A stretch of DNA of 64,000 bases from DASRDZ01 sp035569495 (GCA_035569495.1 DATMMX010000036.1:14376-78375); one strand, 5' to 3'. Counted from the stretch's first letter, positions 1 to 9,437 are shown. Numbers and translations are program-made. The notes: generated from the sequence alone by a model not told the origin.

Positions 1-482
1 CCGATGCGCGCGCAGGCCAGCATGGCCACCGGCAGCTCGGGGATCATCGGCATGTAGATGCCGACCCGGTCGCCGCGACCCACGCCCAGCGCCTTGAGCG
101 CGTTGGCGAAGCGGCAGACCTCGTCGAGCAGCTGCGCGTAGGTGATCGCGCGCGTGTCGCCGGGCTCACCCTCCCAGTGGTAGGCGACGCGCTCACCGTT
201 GCCCGCCTCGACGTGGCGGTCGAGGCAGTTGTACGACACGTTGAGCAGCCCGCCGCCGAACCACCGGGCGAAGGGCAGGTCCCATTCCAGCACGGAGTCG
301 AACGGCCGGTACCAGCTCAGATAGGTTTCGGCCTGTTTCTTCCAGAACGCCTCGACGTCCGCGTCGGCCTCGCGGTGCAGGCTGCCGTCGGTGACCCTTG
401 CCCGCGCCCGGAACTCCTCGGACGGCGGGAAGGCGCGGCGCTCGGCGAGCAGGGCCTCGATGGTCTTCGGCTGGGCGGACAC
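1..482 (-). CDS. acs: Acetyl-CoA synthetase, N-terminal part (runs off window)
   Basis: Acetate + ATP + CoA to acetyl-CoA, AMP-forming, cytoplasmic. Translating the minus strand from a GTG at 482 gives about 160 residues with the typical Acs N-terminus: the segments EAFWKKQAE, FDSVLEWDLPFARWF, GGLLNVSYNCLDRHVE and the start of the AMP-binding fold (ITYAQLLDEV, RGDRVGIYMPMIPELPVAMLAC). The P-loop and C-terminal domain lie beyond base 1. The GTG is chosen because AGAAAGGAGA (500-491) sits about 8 nt upstream. It lies 17 nt downstream of the glgP stop, so the two are probably co-transcribed. Family identity is clear; only the 3' part is missing. Confidence 0.93.
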   Translation of the reverse strand, partial: MSAQPKTIEALLAERRAFPPSEEFRARARVTDGSLHREADADVEAFWKKQAETYLSWYRPFDSVLEWDLPFARWFGGGLLNVSYNCLDRHVEAGNGERVAYHWEGEPGDTRAITYAQLLDEVCRFANALKALGVGRGDRVGIYMPMIPELPVAMLACARI

Positions 483-499
483 GTCGGCGATCTCCTTTC

Positions 500-2632
500 T
501 CAGTCCTTGGGAATCCGGTATGCGCCGGCCAGGTAGTCGTCGAGCATGCGGGCACTGCTGAAGCGCTGCACTCCAGTGCGCAGCGAGGCACGCACGCGCG
601 CCACCCAGCGCTGCGGGATGCCGTCCTGGTCGCGTTCGTGGAAGGCGGGCACGATCTCGCCTTCGAGCAGGTCGTAGAGCTGCGCGGCGTCGTGGGCGTC
701 CTGGGTGGCCGGGTCGGCGCCGGCGGGCGAGCCGATGCCCCAGCCGTTCTCACCGTCCCACGCCTCCTCCCACCAGCCGTCGAGGACGCTGAGGTTGACG
801 CAGCCGTTCATCGCCGCCTTCATGCCGCTGGTGCCGCTCGCCTCCAGGGGCGGGCGGGGCACGTTGATCCACACGTCGCAGCCGGCCACCAGGCGGAGCG
901 CCATGCCCAGGTCGTAGTCCTCGAGGAACACCACCCGACCGGCGACGAAGGGCGCGTTCTTCAGCTCGAAGAGCTGCTGGACGATGCGCTTGCCCTCGAC
1001 GTCGGCGGGGTGCGCCTTGCCGGCCAGGACGATCTGTACAGGACGCGAGCCGGCGAGCAGGGCCAGGGCCCGCGCGGCGTCCTGGATGATCAGGTGGAGG
1101 CGCTTGTAGGTGGCCAGGCGGCGGGCGAAGCCGAGGGTGAGCACGTTGGGGTCGAAGGCCAGCGCGGCGGCCTGGGCGCGCTCGGCGTTCTCGCCGCGGG
1201 CCAGCCGGTCGGCGACGCTGCGCTCGCGCACGTAGTCGACGAGGTGGGCGCGCAGCTCGTTGCGCGCTTCCCACAGCTCGGCCGCGGGCACCCGGTCGAT
1301 GCCCGCACCGACGCGCGGGTCGGAGGGGTTGCGCCACCAGCCGTCACCGAGGTGCCGGTCGAGCACGGTGTGGACGCGCGGCGACATCCAGGTGGGCAGG
1401 TGCACGCCGTTGGTGACCTGGCCGATGGGCACGCTGTCGACGTCGCTGCCCGGGAACAGCGGCTGCCACATGGCCCGGGCGACGATCCCGTGGCGGCGGC
1501 TCACCGCGTTGGCGGTGCGGCTCATGCGGATGCCCAGCGGGGTGAGGCCGAGGCCCTCGCCCTCGTCGTCGGGGTGGACGCGGCCGAGGCGGAGCACCGC
1601 GTCCGCCTCGCCGCCGAGCCGGATGGACAGGTCGCCGAGCACCGCGGTCAGCTCGCCGAGGCTGTAGGCCTCGTTGCCCGCGGCGACGGGGGTGTGGGTG
1701 GTGAACACGGTGCGCTGCCGCGCCGAGCTGAGCGCATCCTCGAGGCTCGCGCCCGCCGCCACGGCCTCGCGGGCCAGCTCGACCGGGGCCAGCGCGGCGT
1801 GCCCCTCGTTGAGGTGGACGATGCCCGGGTCGATGCCCATGGCGCGCAGGGCGAGCACGCCGCCGATGCCGAGCACCGCGTACTGGGCCAGCCGGGTCTC
1901 GCGGTCGGCGACGTAGAGCCGGGTGGTGATCCAGCGGTCGATCGGCGAGTTGTCGGGGTGGGCGGTGTCGAGCAGGTAGAGGGGGACGCGGCCCACGTCG
2001 ACGCGCCAGACCTGGACCAGCACGTCGCGGCCGCGGATGGGGACGCAGACGGTCAGGGGCCGCCCCTGGTCGCCGGTGACCAGGGCGGCGGGGAGGCGTT
2101 CTGGGTCGAGCTCGACCCAGTGCTCGTGCTGCCAGCCGCTCTGGTCGATGTGCTGCCGGAAGTAGCTCTGCCGGTAGAGCAGGCCGACCCCGGCCATGGG
2201 CAGGGCGTGGTCGGAGGCCTCCTTGAGCATGTCGCCGGCGAGCACGCCGAGGCCGCCGGAGTAGATCGGCAGCGAGGGGTGGACGCCGTACTCGGCGCAG
2301 AGGAAGGCCACCGGGTGGTCGGGCGTCACGTCCGCCGGCAGCGGGGGGCGCGACAGGTCGGCGTCGAGCTCTGCGGCCAGGGCTTTCCAGCGCGGGTCCG
2401 CGGCGGCGCGCTCCAGGGCCTCCAGCGGGGCCTCCTGGAGCAGGCGCACCGGGTTGTGGCCGCTGGTCTCCCAGCGGTGTGGGTCGATGGCGCGAAACGC
2501 GGGGTCGCCCTCGGGCAGCCACGACCAGCGGTAGTTGTAGGCGAGCCGCGCGGCGGGCGCCAGACCGGCGGGCAGGCGTCCCGCCAGGCCGGCCGCCGCG
2601 CGGGCGAGGTCGGAGGTTCCGTCGAAGCTCAC
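500..2632 (-). CDS. glgP: Alpha-glucan (glycogen/maltodextrin) phosphorylase
   Basis: Phosphorolysis of alpha-1,4-glucans to glucose-1-phosphate with PLP cofactor, in the cytoplasm. 710 residues, the size of the short GlgP type with a DUF3417-like N-terminus (AYNYRWSWLPEGDPAFRAID). Visible family motifs include LNEGHAALAPVELARE, TNGVHLPTWMSPR, LGFARRLATYKR and the PLP-lysine region EASGTSGMKAAMNG near the C-terminus. The start is a GTG with no Shine-Dalgarno, but TACCGT (2646-2641) lies 8 nt upstream, fitting a leaderless transcript. acs follows 17 nt downstream, which links glucan mobilisation and acetate activation in one unit. Confidence 0.95.
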   Translation of the reverse strand: MSFDGTSDLARAAAGLAGRLPAGLAPAARLAYNYRWSWLPEGDPAFRAIDPHRWETSGHNPVRLLQEAPLEALERAAADPRWKALAAELDADLSRPPLPADVTPDHPVAFLCAEYGVHPSLPIYSGGLGVLAGDMLKEASDHALPMAGVGLLYRQSYFRQHIDQSGWQHEHWVELDPERLPAALVTGDQGRPLTVCVPIRGRDVLVQVWRVDVGRVPLYLLDTAHPDNSPIDRWITTRLYVADRETRLAQYAVLGIGGVLALRAMGIDPGIVHLNEGHAALAPVELAREAVAAGASLEDALSSARQRTVFTTHTPVAAGNEAYSLGELTAVLGDLSIRLGGEADAVLRLGRVHPDDEGEGLGLTPLGIRMSRTANAVSRRHGIVARAMWQPLFPGSDVDSVPIGQVTNGVHLPTWMSPRVHTVLDRHLGDGWWRNPSDPRVGAGIDRVPAAELWEARNELRAHLVDYVRERSVADRLARGENAERAQAAALAFDPNVLTLGFARRLATYKRLHLIIQDAARALALLAGSRPVQIVLAGKAHPADVEGKRIVQQLFELKNAPFVAGRVVFLEDYDLGMALRLVAGCDVWINVPRPPLEASGTSGMKAAMNGCVNLSVLDGWWEEAWDGENGWGIGSPAGADPATQDAHDAAQLYDLLEGEIVPAFHERDQDGIPQRWVARVRASLRTGVQRFSSARMLDDYLAGAYRIPKD

Positions 2633-2640
2633 GGGGCCCC

Positions 2641-2646
2641 ACGGTA
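2641..2646 (-). promoter_or_regulatory. Putative -10 box of leaderless glgP
   Basis: TACCGT on the minus strand, 8 nt before the GTG start of glgP, with no Shine-Dalgarno between. It fits the TANNNT pattern repeated before many genes in this window. Confidence 0.45.
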
Positions 2647-2701
2647 ACGCCCGTGGCGGGGGTCGCGCGAGCGGTGTGCGCCGGTCGCGGGAGCTTGCAG
2701 G

Positions 2702-3238
2702 TCAGCCCAGGGTGATCTGGACGGTGACGGTGTTGACCTGCGACCCGTCCTTGGCGGACAGCTCGTACGCGACCAGGGTGGCCGCGCCGCGGGCGGCGGT
2801 GGTCAGGACGGTGTCGAAGCTGCCGCGGGTGCCCGTGCCCGAGGTGGCGCGCACCTGCTGGTCGGCGAGCAGCTTGCCGGCGGCGTCGCGGAGCTGGATG
2901 CGGAAGGTGGCTTCGAAGGTGTCGGCGCTGCCGCTGACGTGGAAGGGGCTGTGCACGGTTTCGCCCGTTGCGGGATGGGCGATGGCGATGGCGGGCAGCG
3001 GCGTGCTCGCCGGCGCTGACGTCGGCGATGAGGTTGGCGCCGCCGCTGTGGACGGCGCGCTGGTGACCGTTCGGTCAGTAGTTGTGGTGGTCTGCGCAAC
3101 CGGGGTGGGCGACGGTGCAGTGGCGCCGCCACTGCCGCATGCCACCGCCATCAGCGCCAGCACCAGCACACCGCCGAACCGCACGCCCCCGTGCGATGAT
3201 TGCGCCCCGCTCCCGGACGTCGTGCTCTGCTCTGCCAT
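2702..3238 (-). CDS. Gmad2-like domain lipoprotein
   Basis: A small exported protein. The N-terminus has a hydrophobic stretch ending in LALMAVACGSGG (lipobox-like, Cys as lipidation site), then a Ser/Thr/Pro-rich linker, then about 85 residues (AIAIAHPATGETVHSPFHVSG ... VNTVTVQITLG) resembling the immunoglobulin-like Gmad2 domain found in sporulation/germination-associated and surface proteins. Function unknown. With the ATG at 3238 there is a GAGAGGAG about 6 nt upstream, but this ATG is the exact complement overlap of the start of the divergent MFS gene. An in-frame GTG at 3184 would give a more usual lipoprotein signal (RFGGVLVLALMAVAC) and leave 52 nt between the genes. Confidence 0.72.
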   Translation of the reverse strand: MAEQSTTSGSGAQSSHGGVRFGGVLVLALMAVACGSGGATAPSPTPVAQTTTTTDRTVTSAPSTAAAPTSSPTSAPASTPLPAIAIAHPATGETVHSPFHVSGSADTFEATFRIQLRDAAGKLLADQQVRATSGTGTRGSFDTVLTTAARGAATLVAYELSAKDGSQVNTVTVQITLG

Positions 3239-4547
3239 GGCCAACTCCTCTCCGTCGCTCTGGCGACATTCCGACTTCTTGAAGCTCTGGGCCGGCCAGT
3301 CGATCTCGCAGCTGGGCAGCCAGGTGAGCCTGCTCGCCATCCCGCTGACCGCGGTGGTGGCCCTCGGCGCCAACGCCTTCCAGGCGGGACTGCTGGGCAC
3401 CTTCGAATTCCTGCCCTTCCTGCTGGTCGGCCTGCCCGCCGGCGTGTGGGTGGATCGCATGGCGCGCCGTCCTGTGCTGATCGCCGCCGACGTGGGACGG
3501 GCGGTGGCGCTGGCGTCGATTCCCGTGGTCGCGGGGCTGCACTCGCTGCACATGGTGCAGCTCTACGCGGTGTCCCTCGTGGTCGGAGTGCTGACGGTCT
3601 TTTTCGACGTGGCCTACCAGTCGTATCTGCCGTCCCTGGTGGAACGCGAGCAGCTCGTCGACGGTAACGGCAAGCTGGAGTTCTCCCGCGCCACCGCGGA
3701 GATCGCCGGGCCGGGCCTGGGCGGCGTGCTCGTCGGCCTGCTCACCGCGCCCATCGCCGTCGCCGCGGACGCGGCCAGCTACGTCGTCTCGGTGGCGTCG
3801 CTGCTGCTGATCCGGCGACCCGAGGTCGTCGAGCCGCGCGTGCAGGGCAGCCGGATGCGTTCAGAATTGGCCGAAGGTGTCCGATACGTGTGGCGCCACC
3901 CGCTGCTGCGGCCGATCGCGCTGTGCACCGGCATCGGCAACTACTTCGGCCACATCGGCATGGCGGTACTGATCCTCTACGCGGTGCGCGACCTGGGCCT
4001 GACCGCCGGTCTGATCGGCCTCTGGTTCAGCCTGGGCAGCTTCGGTGCGCCACTCGGCGCCGCGCTGGCGGCGCGCCTGTCGCGATGGCTGGGCGCGGGG
4101 CGGCTGATCATCGTCACCGCCGTGCTGTTCTCCGTGTCGTACGTCTTCCTGCCCGCGGCGCCGCGCGCCATCCCGCTGCCGTTCTTCATCGCGTCAGGAC
4201 TCATCGGCTCATTCGGCAGCGTCGTCTACAACATCACCCAGGTCAGCCTGCGCCAGAGCATCTGCCCGCCGCGATTGCAGGGCCGCATGAACGCGACGAT
4301 GCGCTTCCTGGTCTGGGGCACCATCCCGCTGGGCGCGTTCACCGGCGGCCTGCTCGGCACCTGGTTGGGGCTGCGCGCCGCGCTGTGGGTGGCGGCGGCG
4401 GGCGGCGTGCTCGCCCTCCTGCCGCCGCTGCTCTCGCCGGTGCCGCGCATCCGCAGCATCGCGGCGGCCGTCGAGGAGTACGGGCACATCGGCGCGGCGG
4501 GCAGTCCGTATGCAGTGCTGGAAGAGCCCGAGCCGCTCCTGCAATAA
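3237..4547 (+). CDS. MFS exporter (EntS/MFS_3-like)
   Basis: Proton-driven major facilitator, 436 residues and about 12 hydrophobic segments, inner membrane. The N-terminus (SLWRHSDFLKLWAGQSISQLGSQV) and the segments VGLPAGVWVDRMARRPVLIAADVGRA and FSRATAEIAGPGLGG are characteristic of the MFS_3 group that includes the enterobactin exporter EntS and many macrolide/drug efflux homologues. Substrate cannot be told. The start ATG at 3237 shares CATG with the divergent lipoprotein start; no good Shine-Dalgarno is visible on this strand. An in-frame GTG at 3222 is an alternative. Confidence 0.88.
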   Translation: MANSSPSLWRHSDFLKLWAGQSISQLGSQVSLLAIPLTAVVALGANAFQAGLLGTFEFLPFLLVGLPAGVWVDRMARRPVLIAADVGRAVALASIPVVAGLHSLHMVQLYAVSLVVGVLTVFFDVAYQSYLPSLVEREQLVDGNGKLEFSRATAEIAGPGLGGVLVGLLTAPIAVAADAASYVVSVASLLLIRRPEVVEPRVQGSRMRSELAEGVRYVWRHPLLRPIALCTGIGNYFGHIGMAVLILYAVRDLGLTAGLIGLWFSLGSFGAPLGAALAARLSRWLGAGRLIIVTAVLFSVSYVFLPAAPRAIPLPFFIASGLIGSFGSVVYNITQVSLRQSICPPRLQGRMNATMRFLVWGTIPLGAFTGGLLGTWLGLRAALWVAAAGGVLALLPPLLSPVPRIRSIAAAVEEYGHIGAAGSPYAVLEEPEPLLQ

Positions 4548-4682
4548 CGGGTCGCGCCCCCTGGTCTATGCAGTGGCGGCCACGCGTTCAGACGAAAAGG
4601 GGACCTGGGGTGCAAGCAGTCGCCGCGGTGGCCCTGCGTCGCCGGCGGCGGGGCGGCGGGCTGCAGACGCGCTGAGGCCGCG

Positions 4683-7600
4683 GTGGACGGCCGCCGGGGG
4701 GTCGCGCTCGGCACCGTCGCCATCGCCGCCTGCCTGCTGAGCGCCCTCGCGCCCAGCCCGCGGGCGGCGGCGGCCGCGGGTCGCGCCGCATCAGGCACCC
4801 CGGTGGTTCCACAGGGGATCCCGGGCGATCCGCTCTCCTACCTGCGGCCGGAGATGCGCACCCGCATGAGCGAGGTGCGCGGGCAGGTCGCGGCCGTGCG
4901 CGGCGCGCTGGCGACGCGCCGCCTCAGCGATGCGATGCTGGCCACCGCCGCCGCGGGCGGCCATCCCTTCGGCGCCGTGCCGTCGCTGCCCAGCCCCTCG
5001 GCCGCCGACGAGCAGCGAGTGGCATCGCTGCCGTCCGAGCTGCGCGCGCCGGTGAGCGGACTGCTCGCCGCCGTGGAGGCGGCGCGCACCATCCTCGGCA
5101 CCCTGCCGGCCGGCGAGGTGGGGCGCGAGGTCGGCGAGCTGCTCGACGGGCTGTCCACGGTGGCCGCGCGCACCGCGGCGGCGCCGGGCGCCGTCACCAT
5201 GCGCAACCCGGTCTCGGGGACGACGCGCACCCAGAGTCCGCCGGTGCCCCTGCTGGGGCCGGTGCGGCTCGGCGACGCCACCCGCCGGGCGGTGTCGCGC
5301 GGTCCGGAGGCGGCCCTGCTGGTCGCCGAGGCGATCGACGCCTACCTGCCCGCGCTGCAGCGCGCGGCCGCCGCCATGCCACACGGTGGCGCCGCCGTCG
5401 CGACCGGCTGCGACCTGCTCGACCAGACCCCGCTGCTCTGCGTCGGCGGCAGCGGCGACAACGCCTACACCCAGCCGGAGACGCTGCTCGTCGACATGGG
5501 CGGGAACAACAGCTTCAGCGGCTTCGAGGGCGCCGCGCCGTTCCCCGACCCCGCGTCGCCCACCGCGTACGTCCCGCTGTCCGTCGCGGTTGTGGCAGGC
5601 AGTGGCAACAACTCGTACACCGCGCCGCGGCTCCCGCTGGCCACCGGCTCGGCGCCCGCCGTCTATTACGGCGCGGTCAGCCTCGGCGAGGGCGCGGGAG
5701 TCGTCGGCGGCGTGGGCATGCTGGTCGACGCGTCGAGCGGCCGCCACACCTATACGGCGGTGGCGCCACCGCCCCCGGGGGTGCGCGACAACGGCTACCC
5801 GATCCCGGAGGCCACCGTGGCCCAGGGCAGCGGCGCGCTCGGCCAGGGCGTGCTCGCCGACGCCGGCTCCGCGGCGACCTTCAGCGCCACCGGTCCGACC
5901 TCGCCGGCGATCACCAGCGGCGTCTTCGCCCAGGGCGACGGGCAGTACGACCCCAACGGCGGCTGCCAGAACCTGCAGGGCTACTGCTCCTACGGGCTGC
6001 TGATGTCCACCGGCGGAGGCGCCGACACCTACGCCATCGACGGCGGCGAGATCGCCGCGCCGGGTGGCACGTCGCTGGTCGGCGCGGCGGGGCAGGGCGC
6101 CGGCGAAGGACTGCTCGGCGCCGGCTTCCTGCTCGACGACGGCGGCGCCGACAGCTTCAGCGTCACCGCGCGCGCCGGCTCCGACGTCCACCTCTGGCCC
6201 AATCAACTGCTGCAGAATCCCGCCACCTCGGTCGACGCGCAGGGCTACGGCGACACCGGTGCGGGCATGCTGGTCGAGGGCGGCGGGTCGCACAGCTACC
6301 GCGTCGCGGTCGAGCAGCACGGCACCAACATCAGCACCTGGGGCGTGCGCGCCCAGGGCGCCGCCGACTTCGCCGGCCTGGGGGTGCTCTCCGACGCGGG
6401 CAGCGGCAACACCTTCGACCTCGAACAGTCGTCGACCGAGGCGCACACCTTCGCAGCGCCGGCGGCCGTCGACGCCTACGTGGCGCGCGGACTCGACACC
6501 ACCGTGCACATCGTCGGCCAGGGCTCGACGTGGGCGGGCACCGCACTGCTGGACAGCGCGGGCGCCGCAACCTACACCGCGGTCGCGCGCGAGGACATCA
6601 ACGACAGGCTGGCCGGAACGCCCGCATCGACGCTCGACATCACCGGCTTCACCCCGCCGACGGTGCTGGTGCAGGGCGCCGCCGAGCCCAACATCGAGTC
6701 GACCACGTATGCACTGCTGCTGAATCGGAGCGGCCACGCCGACTACCGCGCCGAGGCCACGGACACGATCGAAGCCGCCGCCACGTCCGGGGCGCGCGCC
6801 GAGGTGCCGCTGCAGTTCGACTACTCGGCGATGCAGGGCGCGTCCGCGTGGAACAGCCTCGGCGAGACGGGCATGGCCCAGGCGGCGCTGCTCGACATGG
6901 GCGGCCCCGGCGACACCTTCCAGGCCACCCAGCGCCACGCCGTCACCACCTCGCCGGACAGCGGCGGCGGCCTGGCCGCGGGCGGCTTCTGGGACCCGAT
7001 GCAGGGTAACGGCGACGGCGCTCTGCTGCTCACCCTCAGCGCCGCGCCGCAGATCCTCTCCAGCCCGGCCAACGGGGTCTGCCCCGCCTCGCCGGGCGCC
7101 TCGGGTTCGACGCAGTGGACGACCTGCGGCATGGACGGCCCGGCCGGCGAGGACCCCGACCACACCACCTACGACTATCTGTCCGGCTTCAACCACGGAG
7201 ACGGGGCCGGCCTCGCACCCTCCTCCACCGCGACCTCGCCATCTCTGACCATCGATTCCGCGCCGGCCGCGGCGAACGACGGCACGCCCGCGACCGTGGC
7301 GGTCACCCTGCTCGACGCCGCGGGCGCGCCGCTGGCCGGAGCCACGGTCCACCTCGACGCCCAGCTCGGCCTCGCCACCGATGCGGCCGGCCTCACCGTG
7401 CAGTGGCTGGACGTCAGCCAGGCGACCGGCGTCACCGACGTGGCGGGCAGGGCGCGGATCAGCCTGCCGCTCGGCTACGGCCGCCTGCTCAACATCACCT
7501 CGCTGGCGCCGACCTGGTCGACCCGCCTCCTGGCCACCTTCGACGGCGCGCCCGGGCTCACCCCGCGCCACGCCGCGCGCGCCTTCGCGCTCGACTTCGG

Positions 7601-7715
7601 GCCGCCGGCCTCGGTCCCGGAGCTGCCGCTGCTGCCCCTGGCCCCGCTGACCGCGGGGCTGGCATTGCTCACCCACCGCCGCACCCGGCGGCGCCGGTCC
7701 AGAGCCGCGGCCTGA
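4683..7715 (+). CDS. Secreted repeat protein with SVPELP sorting tail
   Basis: 1010 residues, not a family I can name. N-terminal signal-like segment (GVALGTVAIAACLLSALAPSPRAAA), a helical region to about residue 230, then about eleven imperfect repeats spaced 35-80 residues. Each has a core like LLVDMGGNNSF, FLLDDGGADSF or LLDMGGPGDTF, i.e. two hydrophobics, an acidic residue, Gly pairs and a closing Tyr/Phe; a beta-solenoid is my inference. Around residues 850-960 a Big_1-like Ig domain follows (TVAVTLLDAAGAPLAGATVHLDA). Residues 977-1010 form the tail: SVPELP, a hydrophobic helix, then HRRTRRRRSR, a likely exosortase signal. GTG start, GAGG about 7 nt upstream. Confidence 0.8.
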   Translation: MDGRRGVALGTVAIAACLLSALAPSPRAAAAAGRAASGTPVVPQGIPGDPLSYLRPEMRTRMSEVRGQVAAVRGALATRRLSDAMLATAAAGGHPFGAVPSLPSPSAADEQRVASLPSELRAPVSGLLAAVEAARTILGTLPAGEVGREVGELLDGLSTVAARTAAAPGAVTMRNPVSGTTRTQSPPVPLLGPVRLGDATRRAVSRGPEAALLVAEAIDAYLPALQRAAAAMPHGGAAVATGCDLLDQTPLLCVGGSGDNAYTQPETLLVDMGGNNSFSGFEGAAPFPDPASPTAYVPLSVAVVAGSGNNSYTAPRLPLATGSAPAVYYGAVSLGEGAGVVGGVGMLVDASSGRHTYTAVAPPPPGVRDNGYPIPEATVAQGSGALGQGVLADAGSAATFSATGPTSPAITSGVFAQGDGQYDPNGGCQNLQGYCSYGLLMSTGGGADTYAIDGGEIAAPGGTSLVGAAGQGAGEGLLGAGFLLDDGGADSFSVTARAGSDVHLWPNQLLQNPATSVDAQGYGDTGAGMLVEGGGSHSYRVAVEQHGTNISTWGVRAQGAADFAGLGVLSDAGSGNTFDLEQSSTEAHTFAAPAAVDAYVARGLDTTVHIVGQGSTWAGTALLDSAGAATYTAVAREDINDRLAGTPASTLDITGFTPPTVLVQGAAEPNIESTTYALLLNRSGHADYRAEATDTIEAAATSGARAEVPLQFDYSAMQGASAWNSLGETGMAQAALLDMGGPGDTFQATQRHAVTTSPDSGGGLAAGGFWDPMQGNGDGALLLTLSAAPQILSSPANGVCPASPGASGSTQWTTCGMDGPAGEDPDHTTYDYLSGFNHGDGAGLAPSSTATSPSLTIDSAPAAANDGTPATVAVTLLDAAGAPLAGATVHLDAQLGLATDAAGLTVQWLDVSQATGVTDVAGRARISLPLGYGRLLNITSLAPTWSTRLLATFDGAPGLTPRHAARAFALDFGPPASVPELPLLPLAPLTAGLALLTHRRTRRRRSRAAA
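7611..7712 (+). other. SVPExP-CTERM sorting signal (client 1)
   Basis: Encodes the last 34 residues of the repeat protein: SVPELP motif, about 14 hydrophobic residues, then an Arg cluster. It matches in layout and motif the tails at 15665-15778 and 19470-19589. Confidence 0.7.
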
Positions 7716-7814
7716 GCTCAGCCCACGCTCCGCCGGTCGCAAGATTCGCTGCGGGCGGGGCGTCTCCTGATGCAGCCCTCCCGGGAAGCCACAATCGCCA
7801 GAGGACAGCGCAAC

Positions 7815-9437
7815 GTGGCCGACATGGCCCTGCTGCCGCCGTCGGTGGCGGAGCGGCAGCATCTCCCCACTGCTCCGGCGCAGCGCGCCCGTGGCCGGCT
7901 GGTCGCGCGGGTGGTGGCGCGGCCGTGGCTGGTGGCGGCGCTGTCGTCGCTGCTGGCCGCCGCGCTCACCTTCTGGAACGTCTTCGGCTACCCGAGGCTG
8001 AAGGAGGACGAGGGGCAGATCGCGGCGCAGGCGTGGGGCATCCTCCACGGTCAGAGCCACGCGGCGCTGTACTCGCTGGCCCATCTCCCCGGCGCGCCCG
8101 TCCTGCTGGCCGGCTGGTACCGGTTCCTCGACGGGCTGGGGCACGTCGTGCCCGGGGTCGGCGGCCTGACGGCGGTGCAGCAGGGGCGGCTGCTCATGGT
8201 GGTGTTCGCGACCATCGAGGCGCCGCTGGTCTACCTCATCGTCCGCCGCTTCACCCGGCACGACCTGGTCGCCTTCGGCGCGGTGGTGCTGCTGGTGCTC
8301 TCCCCGCTGGAGCTGTGGTACGCGCGCTGGCTGGAGCTCGACCCGTTCGCGGCCTTCTGGACGGTGGTGGCTCTCTACCTGGCCATGCCGCCCGCCAAAG
8401 GACGCGGCTGGTTCGTCCCGCGCGTGCTGCTCGCCGGGCTCTGCCTGGGCATGGCGATGTTCTCCAAGGAGGTGGCCATCGTCACCGTGCCGGGCTTCGC
8501 CCTTCTCTGCTTCGCCTGGCCGAAGGGACGGCGCCTGCTGGCCACCGGCATGCTGCTGCTGGGCAGCGCCGTGGTGCCCGGCGGGTTCCTCGTCTGGGTG
8601 CTCCGGCAGGGCGAGTTCTTCCCCGGCAACCATCCCTCACTGCTGGCGCCGCTGCTGCACGAGACCTCGCGCAACCACGACGGCGGCTTCTTCACGCCGG
8701 GCAGCCAGTTCTGGACGGTGCACGGCGGCTGGTCCGACCTGCAGCCGTTCTTCATGCTGCTCACCGCCGCCGCCGCGGTGTGGCTGGCCGTGTTCGCCTC
8801 GACCCGCGCGCGCCGCGCCCTGGGGCTGATGGCGCTGGGCTACTGGGTGCTCTTCGGCAGCGGCTGGATCGTGCAGGACTACTACGTCGCCGCGGCGCTG
8901 CCCATCTGGGTGATCGCCGCGGTGGTGGGAACCTGGGACTTCCTGCAGCGCGACTTCGTCCAGAAACGCCTGTGGGGACTGGGTCCGCTGGCGCGCGCCA
9001 GTGGAGCCATGGGGCTCGCGGCCGTGCTGCTGCTGGCCCCGTCGATCCCCGCCGTCGCCCAGGCGTACAGCGGCAGTGACGCCCTGAAGCAGACGCAGCT
9101 CACCATCGCCGCACGCCTCCTCGTCCCGCCCCAGGACGCCTTCCTCGACGGCGGCTACGACGGCGTCGAGCTGCAGCACTCGACGTCGCTGCCGGGGCAC
9201 CGGCTGCCGCTGTCATGCAACTACTTCGACCGCTGGTGCCTGCACTCGCCGCACCTCACCACCGCGTTCATCGTCGACGACTCGCTGCTGCGCTACCTCG
9301 TCCGCAACGACCCCGCCTCCTATGCCGACGTCACCTCGCTGATCACCCAGGGCAAGGTGATCTGGTCGGCCCACGACGTCGCCGGTGGTGACGTGCGCGT
9401 GGTCATGGTGCACATCGCCGATCCCTCGGCGGGCTGA
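7815..9437 (+). CDS. GT-C fold membrane glycosyltransferase (GT39/GT83-like)
   Basis: Polytopic inner-membrane protein of about 540 residues related to ArnT/PMT enzymes, which move sugars from polyprenyl-phosphate donors to extracytoplasmic acceptors. After the first membrane helix comes RLKEDEGQIAAQAW, the acidic DE motif of the first periplasmic loop in GT-C enzymes; later segments such as SPLELWYARWLELDPFAAFW are typical of this fold. About ten further hydrophobic helices and a soluble C-terminal tail follow. The GTG at 7815 is preferred because AGAGGA lies 9 nt upstream; an ATG at 7770 is in frame. Placed in the surface-polysaccharide/exosortase region. Donor and acceptor unknown. Confidence 0.8.
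   Translation: MADMALLPPSVAERQHLPTAPAQRARGRLVARVVARPWLVAALSSLLAAALTFWNVFGYPRLKEDEGQIAAQAWGILHGQSHAALYSLAHLPGAPVLLAGWYRFLDGLGHVVPGVGGLTAVQQGRLLMVVFATIEAPLVYLIVRRFTRHDLVAFGAVVLLVLSPLELWYARWLELDPFAAFWTVVALYLAMPPAKGRGWFVPRVLLAGLCLGMAMFSKEVAIVTVPGFALLCFAWPKGRRLLATGMLLLGSAVVPGGFLVWVLRQGEFFPGNHPSLLAPLLHETSRNHDGGFFTPGSQFWTVHGGWSDLQPFFMLLTAAAAVWLAVFASTRARRALGLMALGYWVLFGSGWIVQDYYVAAALPIWVIAAVVGTWDFLQRDFVQKRLWGLGPLARASGAMGLAAVLLLAPSIPAVAQAYSGSDALKQTQLTIAARLLVPPQDAFLDGGYDGVELQHSTSLPGHRLPLSCNYFDRWCLHSPHLTTAFIVDDSLLRYLVRNDPASYADVTSLITQGKVIWSAHDVAGGDVRVVMVHIADPSAG

Noticed and set aside
398..2647. 749-residue open frame on the plus strand
   Set aside because: Antisense shadow of glgP caused by high third-position GC; low-complexity Gly/Ala/Val/Arg composition, no family motif.
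4791..8633. 1280-residue open frame on the minus strand
   Set aside because: Covers the opposite strand of two clear genes (repeat protein and GT-C enzyme); composition typical of an antisense GC frame.
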